A stretch of 64,000 bases of DNA from Amoebophrya sp. A120 (taxonomy: Eukaryota; Sar; Dinophyceae; Syndiniales; Amoebophryaceae): positions 7,410,612-7,474,611 of the forward strand of contig CAJINV010000001.1 of assembly GCA_905178155.1 (NCBI GenBank), in the 5' to 3' direction. The notes under the pieces were generated by a model that did no database searches, was not told where the DNA came from, and was given only the letters and a program-made list of their open reading frames with translations. Shown here in pieces: positions 1-10,332 of the stretch; within the stretch, counting starts at the first letter, position 1, and each line of letters opens with the position of its first letter. The translations under genes and the position numbers were made by a program.

Positions 1-1731
1 CACGACCTTCTCCAGACTCCACCCCCTCCGCCACGCGCTGCCGGTGCGGAATTTCGCCTGACCCGTGGTGCACCACTTTGCGTCGGCAGGTGCACCAGAA
101 GTCGGGGCACCGCTGCCGACTACCCTCGAACCCGAGGAGGAAGAGGAGGAGGTTGTGGGCTGCACCGAAGAAAGTAAACGAGCGAGATGCTCCTGGTTCG
201 CCGCGAGGCTCTCTTCCACGGTTCGCAGCAGCTCCTCCGACTGCTTCCCATGTTGCTGCCGGAGCGTGATGTGCTGCTGCAGCATGTGGTGAATGCTATT
301 CAGCAGCTCTTGCATGCGTTCCGGCTGGTACTTCGATCCTCGCGAGGAAGCATTGCTCGAAGCGCTACCCGCCGAATTCGCAGTGCCCGAAGCGGAGGTT
401 GACGAAGACACGGTTGTTGACGTTGACACGCCGGGCGTGCCGGCACTGAAGAAGGGCTTGCTGCTATGGCAAGTTGTTGCGGATTGTCCAGCTCCTGCTC
501 CACCCGTACAACTCGATAATGCTCCTGCGATGTTGCTGGTTGCGCAACTACCTGTCGTGCTGGAAGTAGTTCCTAGCTTACTCGTCGTGACTACTCCTGC
601 ACTAGTGGTGGATAAATGGCCAACGCCGCTTATACTAGCGGGCCTGCTGCCCCCGTCGCCAGTGCTGGGTGCGCGTTCGACGGCAGTAGCAAACAGCTTC
701 GACGCAACGCCCGCCGTTGGCTCCGTCGTGCCCCCGGCAGAGCCCGCCCCCTCCTGCGGCAACGAATCAGCCCCCGGGCAAGGAAGCGTTTGGGAACGCA
801 TGGAAATTCTGCTGAGGCCCGGGCCGGCCGACGAAGCAGTCGCAGAAGAGGATCCTGCTTGTGCAGCTAAAGCGGTCGAGGATCCTGCCGCCGTCGGCTT
901 CGCACTGAAGTTCAGCGACAAGCTCGGCATCATTTTCTGAAACGTCGGCGTTGGCTGCTGCACTATTTTGTTCGCAGCTGCAAGAGCGTTCGCCCCCGAA
1001 ACAGTTGCCGAAGACGTGCAACTCGCTGGGCCGCCAATTGCTGCACCCGTCGTTGTGGTAGAAGGTGACGATATGCTCAGCCGCGAAGGCTTCGCCCGCA
1101 CCGACGTGGTGGTTTGCTGGAGTGGTGGGCTCGCGGGTGGCGATTTGCTACGGCTCGCCGTACAATTCCCGACGACCAGCTTGCTGCACGGGACAGGTTC
1201 TGGTCCCTTTGGTGCTGCGCCGGCAATTTTTGTTGAACTCGCTTCCGCGGAAGTTCGCGGCGACAGACTGGCACGCTCTAGAAGTGTCGTGATCGGTAGT
1301 TGCTCGCCCAGCGTTTGCGTTGGCAATCCCAGGTTATTCGGCGCCCGCGGAGCGGCTTGAGGCTTAGCACCCTGGGCCGGTACCGTTCCCGCTATTTTGC
1401 AACTACTGGAGGACGAAGATGCTGCGACAGTGCTACCGGTGATTGCGGCCTTTGCGTGACTCGCTAGAACACTCGTCTGGAGTACCGGCGACCGCGGTTT
1501 TGGAGGTTCTGGCACGCGGGGGAGCGTGGGAGATGCGAGGGAGGCCATTGAGGGCATGGCCATCATTGGAAATGTCGGCTCCCACGTAGGCGGGCCTGTT
1601 GTGTGACAGCAAAAATTTGACTCGAGTATGGACTGCGACTGGCTCGTCTGGCACGACGTCACATTACATTTACAACCCACGGTCATGTTACTCTTCTTAC
1701 TTGAACGATATGAAGTGGATGAATGAGGCAT
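1..1731 (-). CDS. Partial low-complexity protein, function unknown
   Basis: The minus-strand frame is open from an ATG at 1731 to the left edge of the window (577 codons, no stop), so the 3' end is missing. The product is rich in Ser, Thr, Ala, Pro and Gly. Its only ordered-looking part is a Gln/Glu/Leu-rich stretch at about 180-350 (QQHGKQSEELLRTVEESLAA), which looks like a short coiled coil. The plus-strand frame at 293-940 is its antisense shadow. Immediately upstream, 1683-1958 on the minus strand is open in another frame and also looks coding (it begins TEQVTAVEPPEVATQH), so the true N-terminus may lie in an earlier exon; I could not find an in-phase junction. No domain is recognised. 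Confidence rests on the long open frame and protein-like composition only. Confidence 0.5.
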   Translation of the reverse strand, partial: MPHSSTSYRSSKKSNMTVGCKCNVTSCQTSQSQSILESNFCCHTTGPPTWEPTFPMMAMPSMASLASPTLPRVPEPPKPRSPVLQTSVLASHAKAAITGSTVAASSSSSSCKIAGTVPAQGAKPQAAPRAPNNLGLPTQTLGEQLPITTLLERASLSPRTSAEASSTKIAGAAPKGPEPVPCSKLVVGNCTASRSKSPPASPPLQQTTTSVRAKPSRLSISSPSTTTTGAAIGGPASCTSSATVSGANALAAANKIVQQPTPTFQKMMPSLSLNFSAKPTAAGSSTALAAQAGSSSATASSAGPGLSRISMRSQTLPCPGADSLPQEGAGSAGGTTEPTAGVASKLFATAVERAPSTGDGGSRPASISGVGHLSTTSAGVVTTSKLGTTSSTTGSCATSNIAGALSSCTGGAGAGQSATTCHSSKPFFSAGTPGVSTSTTVSSSTSASGTANSAGSASSNASSRGSKYQPERMQELLNSIHHMLQQHITLRQQHGKQSEELLRTVEESLAANQEHLARLLSSVQPTTSSSSSSGSRVVGSGAPTSGAPADAKWCTTGQAKFRTGSAWRRGWSLEKVV

Positions 1732-2190
1732 ACGTACAGCTGCAATTCTTTGCAAAAAGTACGCAATTGCGGTTGCTGCCTACTGTAGCTATGGGAGCGA
1801 GTGTCCAAGGCCAACGCTGGAAACGGCGGAAGTGCGAAATTCTTCGTCTGGAGTGGCTGAAACGCACTGCTGGCGCCGGAATGCTGCGGAAAATAGTTGC
1901 CAGCAACGTGTTGTGTTGCCACTTCTGGGGGCTCAACTGCAGTCACCTGTTCCGTCAAGTGAAATTGATGCGAGCCCGCGGAGCACGTGGAAACGGCTGG
2001 GGAAAGCAGCCCGGATCGCGACCTGGCATTTTTGTTCGCGAATAAGTAACTAGCTTATACGCAAAAGGAACAAAATGAAGTCTGGAATTGGATAAGGAAA
2101 AGAACAAGCGTCACTTCTATATTGCCGAACTTCATTCATGAGCAGAGTTTGGAGCTAAACCTAGCAACATCGTAGAGAACTCTGCTGTTT

Positions 2191-4063
2191 TTACCGGCAC
2201 GAGAGCAGCATGCCATCCACTTCCATTCGGTTCCGGGCCATGTAGGGATCCTCCAGGCGCAGCCGTATCTCCTCAAGCACGTTTTCGAAAGAATCATTTT
2301 CCACCACTTCGCCAGAGTCGCCCGCCTGCCTCTTCAGTGCTTCGTACAATTCGTTCCGCCCATACCTGTTTTCGTTTTGGATAAAAATGCGGCGCACAAG
2401 TGACAAAATGATGCTCGCGCGAGACAAAGATAAAAGATGGCTGTATCTTCAAAGACTCCAACAGCTCCAGAAAAATCTCCTTACACGTGCTGCCTGTGCA
2501 CCGGCCCGCGGTTGCTAGAGTAACCCTTCATGAAGGCGGAGAGACACTGCACGAAATCGGCATTCAGGAGCGCGACGAACTGCTGCGAGTTGCGATCCGC
2601 GCACTGGGCCACGGCAACAAGTTCGCTGTCGCTGTCATGTTCGCCTTTGCGCGGGTTCTTTCTTTCCCCAAAAACGTCGAACCAATCCCACGCGACCCGC
2701 TTCTGCGGCCTTCGAATCTGCGCGGCCTTATCAGCGGACTTCGAAGATGCTGGCCCGGCGGAACAGCTGGGCGTGCGCTTTTGCTTCGCTACCAGATAGG
2801 AAATACCTTCGTAAAGGAAAAAACTTTCCACGTACAATGAAAACGATCTACGTCGTCGTCGAGTAAGTAGCGCGTCGACCGCACACAAAAAGTACATACA
2901 TAGTTCTTGACGATGGATGAGAGAAACCACGCAGAGTTCATCTTGTAGTACCCCCGAAATCATGACAGAAAGCAAGTACATTGTTGCGCATCCGAGAAAG
3001 CGACCACGTGTAACACCAACTGCGAAAACTTTCGCTTCGTGCCCGCAGGTACCCGCACTGTGTTGCGCCTCAGTCTTCTTCCAAATTTGAAGCGCATTTC
3101 CACGTCCACGTACTGAGCGTTGTTGAGAGTGTCATCCTGCGGCTGCGCGTCCTCAGTTTCCGGCATCGAAACGAAATCGCACGTGCTCACAAAACACTGA
3201 TCCAGACGAGCCTCAATCTCAGCCACTGGCAGTGGGTCGACCACCATCAGAAGCTGCGTCTTCACCGTCGGCAATGAACTTGTTGTGTCAACAGGACCCT
3301 CGTCGTCAGGAGAACTGCTGCGCAATTGCTTCTTCTTTGATGTTTTACTATGTTCTTCGAGAGGACCATTTCCCTTCACAAGAAGCAGTTCGCGCATCGC
3401 ATCGACGAATGAGTCTTCCAATGTGAGGATCGGTTGCTCCTCCGACTCAAAAAATCCACCTTCTCCTACCGACGGCTGCGCGGAGGAAGTGCGGGAGAGA
3501 TTTGCTTGCTTGTTGTTCTTCTTGTTTTTTCTTCTTCCGGCTTTTGCGCTGCTGACACTGGGTGCGAGAGCTGCACCTTTCTCCTGCGATGAGGGAAGAG
3601 GCGGGTTCAGATGCTGGCCCTCGCCGCCGGTCGTTGGGCCTCCAACGGAGGAGCAGGTCAACACTTGCTCACTGGTCACGCTTTGCGTTGTGAGCGCCTC
3701 ACCGGGCGAAGAGGGCAGCACGTCCGGGCTCGCACCCGGAGAAGATTCTGGAATGGTGGTGCTATTGGACGGATTTGTGCTGTTGGACGACGGATTTGCG
3801 CTGCAGCCTTCGATTATCTCCGTGGCGAGCGCTTCGATGTTCCAGGGATTGTTTCGACTGAACTTATCGGCAATATTAGAGTTCCTGGAGGCCGACCCCC
3901 AATCCATGCCTGCCACTGGATCTGCCGATGCCACCAGTGCTCCTCCCAGAGTTCCCGCGACATCCTCTTTGCTCGTCGTTCGTGACAGCGTTATCTCGCT
4001 CGCTACGTCGCTCACCGTCCCGGCCGTTGCACCACAGTTGTTCGAATGCCGTTGCCGCCATTC
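2191..4063 (-). CDS. Downstream exons of an unknown Ser/Asn-rich protein
   Basis: Three exon-like blocks follow one another on the minus strand: 4063 to about 2990 (TVSDVASEITLSRTTSKEDV near its start, with a Lys/Asn-rich basic run KAGRRKNKKNNK), about 2860-2530 (contains WDWFDVFGERKNPRKGEHDS) and 2365-2191 (GRNELYEALKRQAGDSGEVV, ending LLSCR and a stop). A canonical acceptor (ACACAG) precedes 4063. In phase it joins the donor GTACAG after position 4216 of the frame upstream, which suggests one gene with the 4216-6264 exon. The junctions near 2990 and between 2530 and 2365 were not resolved. No known domain was recognised. The last exon is acidic and helical in character. It could also be a separate gene. 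Confidence 0.45.
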
Positions 4064-4215
4064 CTGTGTATGGTTTTGCATGCACATCAGTCAGATCTGC
4101 ATCTGCGTCAGGGTCCACCTCCTCCTCCAGCTACGAGGATGTTTGATGTAACCTCCGCAATACAAATTTCCTATTTCTTGCGTTGTTGTATCAATATCAA
4201 CTTCTAGAGCTGTAC

Positions 4216-6264
4216 CTTTTTGTAAACGACCAGCGAGCACAACGTGAGATGGCCACCGTCAAGACTAGCGGTCCGGATGTAATCGGACACCGGGGCACAC
4301 ATGCTTTCGTGCACGCACGCCAAGTACGATTGCTGTACGTGAGCGGGCTGCTGCTTGTTATTTCCGCCTCTCGACAAAGCGGCTTCATTCGAAGATGTCG
4401 CACTTGTTGCACCTCCCTTCCCGCCTGAAGATACTAGCCAGGAGTTTTGGTGTCCCTTTTTTCCGAGGTTGTTACTTTTCGTCCCTTTGTTGTGCGATGA
4501 ACGGCCGTGCGGCAATTGCGGTTCTTGCATAGAACTGTTGTTCCGAGTGGTCTTGCTGTTTCTGCGATTGCCCCCTCGTTGAGCGCCTTTATTTTCCTGC
4601 TGTTGTTCCACCAGGGCCTGCCTGCCGCTAGAAGAACTTCCCGCACTGTGGCAGCTCTTCTGTTTGTTCATCCACCTTAACAGGTTTTGTACCGTCCGGA
4701 ACTTCTTCAAGCGCAATCCGCACCCCTGGCAGAACTGGTTCAGCAGAATGCTCAGCGGATGCTCGGGAAAAAACGCCGCTCCGTCCAGCCACACAACACC
4801 GGCGAGGTTATGCGGATTCAAAACGAAATTTGCGGAGGATGTGGTCGACAACCGTCGGTCCGCGTGCTGCATCGACATCGTCGTGCAATCGCTCCAGCCG
4901 CAGTCGGAATCCGTCAGCATGCCGTAAGAGGAACTGTAGTCGATTTGCGGAAAGTGCGGCCGCTCCCCGCTTGGTATTGTTGTCGCCGCGTATTGTGCCC
5001 GAGGACCAGCACCAGAGCGATCATTTCTGGAGTGCTGTTGTGCGAAAAAATGCTGCGACACGAGACTAGATTGATCTTTCAATAATCTCATCCTGCGCTC
5101 GAGAAGATGCACCTTCTCCGTGTCAGATAACCGGTGGTACCAGGTGGACCACAGATTCGGCACGTCAATGTCCAGGTTCAGCGCCAAGCGGTCGATCATC
5201 TCTCGGTCCTGCGGAATGACGTGCTGCTGCGCGATTTCGCTGTGATAATCCACTGCTACTTTCCCGTTGTTCCGCGGCTGGTACGATTGATCATGCCGCT
5301 CTCCTTGGTCGTGGCCAGAGGTATTCATCGTGAGAGAACTGCTACAACTCTCACCGCCCTGTACAAGGTCCTCCATCATGAAGTTAAAACCCTCCGCCTG
5401 CTCCTGTGCCGCCGCACTGATTTCGCACATTCGCGCTGGTGGTGGGGGCGGAGGCGGCGGGGCGTGTGGCGGATGGTGCTTGTTATTTCCACTTTTTCGC
5501 ATACTAGCATGCTGGTGCAAAAACGCGCCTGCAGACCTGCCACCGCCGTGGTTCTGGCAGTGCTCACCAGGAGGAGTGGTCCCAAAGTGATTGCTCGAGA
5601 AGTTTTGTTTACCTTGCTCTCCTATCGAAGCACTTGAAGAACCGACAGCACTGGTATTGGCTGGTGCTGTGTAATTTTTACCCCAGGAACCTCCGTAGAA
5701 GTTGCGGTTGTAGTAGAAGCTAGCTGTCTTGTAATAATCGCCGTATTGCTGTTCCTGATAAAAATTCCTTTGGTTTTTGTAGCCCGAGTCACAATTATTT
5801 TTGTGGTTGTTTTTCTGCTCCAGCTGCTGAGCACGCGCGGTCGATTTATTGCGATTTAATGATGTGGTCGTGTTGGCTTTGGTATTTGCATCGTCCCTCT
5901 TCTCCCAGGCAGAGGCACCCCCCGTACTCGACGAAGAAGGGACGCAGCGGTACCGCTCTTGCTCCTCCGTGTGCGGACCTACGCTGCTTCCTGTGTCGTG
6001 CTCCGTCGCAGGGCCCGGGGGAGGTATCGGAGGCGGAGGCGGTGGCACGACCGCTTCTTGTGTCGACGAAGCCGTCGGGTTGGAGGATCCGGCAGAGGTG
6101 CTGCAAACAGTATTCTGCAGATCAACGCCGGTGCTGCTCACCGTCTGGATTACCACATCAATCTTGTCTATTTGTGTAGATGCCGCTTTCTGCAGAGTTT
6201 CATCACTTCGGTCGCCCTCCTCAGCCACGTCGACCACGTCGGCCCACCGCGCTTCTTTCAGCAT
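4216..6264 (-). CDS. Asn/Gln/Pro-rich protein, main exon, unknown function
   Basis: One long frame runs from an ATG at 6264 (MLKEARWADVVDVAEEGD). It goes through a proline run (VVPPPPPPIPPPGP), a Tyr/Asn-rich stretch (FYQEQQYGDYYKTASFYYNR), a second proline run, a more ordered segment (DREMIDRLALNLDIDVPNLW) and a Cys-containing patch (LLNQFCQGCGLRLKKFRT). It ends at a good donor (AAAAAG, then GTACAG) at 4216/4215, or at a stop at 4204 if unspliced. The frame stays open upstream of the ATG, through VCNFCGRSFGSRFRTSAA, back to about 6350. The real start may therefore be in an upstream exon, and the protein may begin with a Cys-x2-Cys motif. The mixture of low-complexity Asn/Gln and Pro tracts suggests an RNA-associated, disordered protein, but that is inference. 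Confidence 0.55.
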
Positions 6265-6359
6265 AGCTGCGCTCGTGCGGAAGCGGGAACCAAAAGAACG
6301 GCCACAGAAATTACATACTGGAGTTGATCTGTATTTTGTCTCCGAGGTGGCGACAAGAG

Positions 6360-7040
6360 CTAGTACTTTGACGAGTCAAGAAGACGCCTAGAGAGAATCA
6401 CAAAGGTCCGAATTCCGTTGCAGATCGCAACTACGAGTATCGAAAACAAGAAGCGCAACCTTGTCGCAACTGATATTCTACAAGTATGCGCACAAGATCA
6501 CCAAGCAACAGATTCTTCACACGTGCGCTTACGGTTTCCACTCGACAAACTAGAAGCATTCCAGTTGGTTCTAGACGACACAAACCCAAAATCAAATTAA
6601 AATTTGCATTCGCTACTCCACCAAAGTGTGTGAAGAAATAATGCACATGCTGGGTCACTTCTTCTTCTTCTCCGACAGCATGCTTTTTATCAGAGTATGA
6701 CTGATGTCGTTCCTGATGTGCAGTCTGGGAACAAGGGCTTCGCGTCGTGCTATCAACATATTTGGTTAAGTTGTCTGACCGCAAGCCACGAGGATGCAGC
6801 AAGAACACAGAAGGTGGAAACGAGTACTTGGCACAGTTATCCATCGGCGGACAACAGGTTAGTAGTTCGGCACAATACAACTCTCGTTGCCTCTTAATCT
6901 TCTGCTCCCTCCGACAAGTATTTTTACAAAATTGCTGTAGCAACGTCTGAGAAACGAAAATGGAGTCTTGCCGACGAGGCGCTTGTGTTTCTATTTATAG
7001 ACATAGTTTGCCTTTTTTTACTTTTCTTCCAACCTCTCTT
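6360..7040. other. No supported gene
   Basis: Short frames exist on both strands, but none reads like a protein or carries convincing splice signals. The stretch probably holds the 5' end of the gene below 6264 and the 3' flank of the gene starting at 7041. Confidence 0.4.
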
Positions 7041-9293
7041 TCAGCGCATGGTGTGCCGGTACTTAATGAGGTCCTCCGAATAGTCCTTGAAGTCGTCGCG
7101 TTTGAAGTAGTACCTGTTGACCACCAAGGGATTTTTTGCTTCAGCGTCCTTGCATCTTCTCAACTTTGTATTCATCTAGAAAGATTGGATCCTCGGTGAT
7201 ATTAGCAAAACAGACACTCGACACTGAACTAAAAACACGGGAAAATCACAAGACTTCACTTACGTCCTGTCGATGGCATCGGCGTCGTTGATGGGTTGGA
7301 ACTGCCGGGCTGTGGACGGTTCCTCTTCGCGCATTTTTGGCGTTTGGAACAGGTTGGCGACGTTGTCTCGTCGCATCCTTGTCTTCACCCAATTCTGCAG
7401 TCGAGCCTGCATTGTTGCGAAGTTTTCATTTTGTTTTATTGTCTGAGCTTCTCTTTCTATGAATGTCGCGCCCGGAGGGCGATATTGGTAACCAAATGCG
7501 TGCGCGAAAATCTAACCAGCGCGAAAGCCTAACCAGCCGCGCGGCGAAAGCGCGGTTGCCACCACCATTTCTTTTTAATTAGAGTCCCACTTTTTTTAAT
7601 TAGAATCCCACTGCTATCCCGGGTCATCGGAGGCTTCCGGATTCGCATTCAAAGCTTATCGCAGGAGCCTGCGGGCCGCCGCGGGCTCCACCACTTCCCC
7701 GCGGCCCTAAAGGGCCGCGGACAACTACTGTCGCCCGCGGCGGCCCGCAGGCTCCTGCGATAAGCNNNNNNNNNNNNNNNNNNNNNNNNNNNNNNNNNNN
7801 NNNNNNNNNNNNNNNNNNNNNNNNNNNNNNNNNNNNNNNNNNNNNNNNNNNNNNNNNNNNNNNNNNNNNNNNNNNNNNNNNNNNNNNNNNNNNNNNNNNN
7901 NNNNNNNNNNNNNNNNNNNNNNNNNNNNNNNNNNNNNNNNNNNNNNNNNNNNNNNNNNNNNNNNNNNNNNNNNNNNNNNNNNNNNNNNNNNNNNNNNNNN
8001 NNNNNNNNNNNNNNNNNNNNNNNNNNNNNNNNNNNNNNNNNNNNNNNNNNNNNNNNNNNNNNNNNNNNNNNNNNNNNNNNNNNNNNNNNNNNNNNNNNNN
8101 NNNNNNNNNNNNNNNNNNNNNNNNNNNNNNNNNNNNNNNNNNNNNNNNNNNNNNNNNNNNNNNNNNNNNNNNNNNNNNNNNNNNNNNNNNNNNNNNNNNN
8201 NNNNNNNNNNNNNNNNNNNNNNNNNNNNNNNNNNNNNNNNNNNNNNNNNNNNNNNNNNNNNNNNNNNNNNNNNNNNNNNNNNNNNNNNNNNNNNNNNNNN
8301 NNNNNNNNNNNNNNNNNNNNNNNNNNNNNNNNNNNNNNNNNNNNNNNNNNNNNNNNNNNNNNNNNNNNNNNNNNNNNNNNNNNNNNNNNNNNNNNNNNNN
8401 NNNNNNNNNNNNNNNNNNNNNNNNNNNNNNNNNNNNNNNNNNNNNNNNNNNNNNNNNNNNNNNNNNNNNNNNNNNNNNNNNNNNNNNNNNNNNNNNNNNN
8501 NNNNNNNNNNNNNNNNNNNNNNNNNNNNNNNNNNNNNNNNNNNNNNNNNNNNNNNNNNNNNNNNNNNNNNNNNNNNNNNNNNNNNNNNNNNNNNNNNNNN
8601 NNNNNNNNNNNNNNNNNNNNNNNNNNNNNNNNNNNNNNNNNNNNNNNNNNNNNNNNNNNNNNNCTTCATTTCTGGCCATTTCCCTGACCTTCACGCCTCC
8701 CGGCGGTTGCCCTATATGGTAACGGCAACTGCCTTCGCGCTGCGTTTGCTAAGCAATATCGCAAGCGCGCAGAGCGCGCGCGCCGGCTTCGTGGGCCGGC
8801 GCGCGCTCTGCGCGCGCGCGCGCACGCATTTGGTTACCAGATCACTCCAACTTTGGCATACTATGTTAAGCAAGAAGAAGAACAATCTAGCGATTTACTC
8901 AAAGACGAAGATATCGTACGTCGAGGTCGGCTGCTTCCTTGGCGTCGTCCTTTGGCAAAAATCTTCGCACCTCGGGATCGTTCACTATACTAGTGGACGA
9001 TGTTGCGGCTTTTTTCTTTCTCAGCTCGACGATTCTGTAGAAAATTTTTGCGTGGAAATAAACATAAAGTGTGTACGGTTTTATTAGAATTATTGCAGCA
9101 CGACGAAATGGGTGAGCACGCACGCAATGCCACTGAAAGTGTCCTTGTCTAAATTTTGCACGACTGAAAAACAAATGCAAGAATACTTGTCGACTTCCTT
9201 GTTCTGATTCGCACTGACCGTTGAGAAGCCATCATCGTTCGCCTTGTAAAAATCCAAGCTAAACTGCTTGCTGTTCTCGAACTTCTCGGTCAT
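7041..9293 (-). CDS. Small multi-exon protein of unknown function
   Basis: Exons on the minus strand are 9293-9187 (starts MTEKFENSKQFSLDFYKAND), 9034-8920 (IVELRKKKAATSSTSIVNDP), 7442-7264 (TIKQNENFATMQARLQNWVK) and about 7195-7041 (ends KYRHTMR, stop). Introns 1 and 2 are GT-AG (GTATTC...CTACAG; GTACGA...GCTCAG) and phases fit exactly: 107+115 nt ends on a codon. Exon 3 ends at a strong donor GTAAGTG. The last exon is not fully resolved: the segment DPIFLDEYKVEKMQ and the segment DAEAKNPLVVNRYYFKRDDF are both protein-like but differ by one base in frame, so there is an extra base, a missed splice site or a sequencing error near 7150. Intron 2 (8919-7443) consists almost entirely of the 1.4-kb repeat element. 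The product is charged and helical; no family was recognised. Confidence 0.6.
7653..7765. repeat. Large nested inverted repeat
   Basis: Two arms of about 30 bases (CTTATCGCAGGAGCCTGCGG... and its complement) flank an inner palindrome CCGCGGCCCTAAAGGGCCGCGG-like core. This would form a cruciform or long hairpin; it directly abuts the run of Ns, so it probably caused the assembly break. Confidence 0.7.
7766..8663. other. Assembly gap (898 N)
   Basis: Unknown bases. By alignment with the second element copy, the missing sequence should correspond to 50452-51340 (889 bp), so the gap length is close to true. Any reading frame crossing it is meaningless. Confidence 0.95.
8767..8821. repeat. GC-rich hairpin at element end
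   Basis: A stem of about 20 bp (GCGCGCGCCGGC paired with GCCGGCGCGCGC and outward) with a loop of about 7 nt. It is repeated at 51443-51498 in copy 2. Confidence 0.65.
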
Positions 9294-10332
9294 TGTAGAA
9301 GAGAGTAGCAACCCAAGGCGCGGTCGTTATTCACAACGTGCAGTGAGTAAGAGGCCGAGCCAGAGCAACTTACTGGAACCTCCAGAGCCACTTACTGGAA
9401 CCTGCAGATATTACTTTGGCCTTTCGATGATCCACGGTTGCCGTCCGGCTCCGAAGGTGGAAGGAAGTTGCAGGGACTCGGAAGTAGACCGGGCTGCGCT
9501 TTCAAGAAACTAGCAGAGATGTGCCAGTGTCACACTTGAGTTGCAAGAACTTCTAAGTTTAACAAAACGAAATTTTTGCAATGTAGTATTTTACAGGAGG
9601 AGTACACAAAAGATATCACGTTAGTGCTGTATGTTGCACCGTCAACAGTTCAGGTCCTGGGCTCGAATTTGAAATTCGATCGATGTTCAACTAATGGTGT
9701 ACAAAAGAAACTGCAGCGTCAAATAACCTGTCCTAGAATATTACCGCAAAAACGCATCTAAGATGGGACAGTCGTACTCGTAGTTCTTCACTGGGCTCGC
9801 AATATTGGAGTTCCGAATTTTAGACATGTTACGACTAGTGGACGTACGAAACGACAGCGCCCGTCTCTAAAAAAGTCACCTCGACGCGGTATCACTCACG
9901 ATGCAGTCACAGCTTCAGTTTCTATTCCGAGCGAACGAATCTTTCTCGACGACGTATTACGTGGCGCAGAACCAAAATTCCAAAACATCTACGAAAAAAA
10001 GGGAAACGCACGAGCCCGGTTGCGACGAACTGGCAAAAGTTTGCAAAAGTGATTGCACCTAGCACGCGAGGACGGACGCCTGGAAAAGTTCTTGCACACA
10101 TCAGTCGGACAGAAGACGGAAACGCGATGCATTTAAGTATGTCAATTTTCCAGTAAGCACGGTTGGACTGTTGACGCAGATTAGAACACATTTTTCTGTT
10201 AATCCGCAACCTGGGCGGTGCTTTCCAGCTGCTCAAAATAATCACCTCGCGAAACTGTCACAAGCAATCTCGGCGCACTATCGCGCTGTTTTTTAATGTT
10301 CACCACGACTGTCTAGCCCGTAAAAAAAATGC
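9294..10332. other. Intergenic, nothing supported
   Basis: Only short frames without protein character. It should hold the promoter region of the gene starting at 9293 and the 3' flank of the LRR gene; no motif stands out. Confidence 0.4.

Larger units (their letters stand above)
7458..8842. mobile_element. 1.4-kb TIR element, copy 1 (contains assembly gap)
   Basis: This is nearly identical to 50144-51518 wherever sequence exists. Near its ends lie inverted repeats of about 20 bp: GGTAACCAAATGCGTGCGCG at 7487 and its complement ending at 8837. No transposase is visible, so it is a non-autonomous, MITE-like element. It sits wholly inside intron 2 of the gene at 7041-9293, leaving about 77 nt on the donor side and 15 nt on the acceptor side. 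Confidence 0.75.

Noticed and set aside
293-940. Plus-strand frame of 215 codons
   Set aside because: It is the antisense of the long open Ser/Thr-rich minus-strand frame, which has a more natural composition and continues much further.
2191-2365. C-terminal domain of an MCM-type replication protein
   Set aside because: The helical, acidic last exon gave a vague resemblance only; no MCM motif is present upstream.
7624-8694. Minus-strand frames made mostly of X
   Set aside because: They run through the assembly gap; there is no real sequence to support them.
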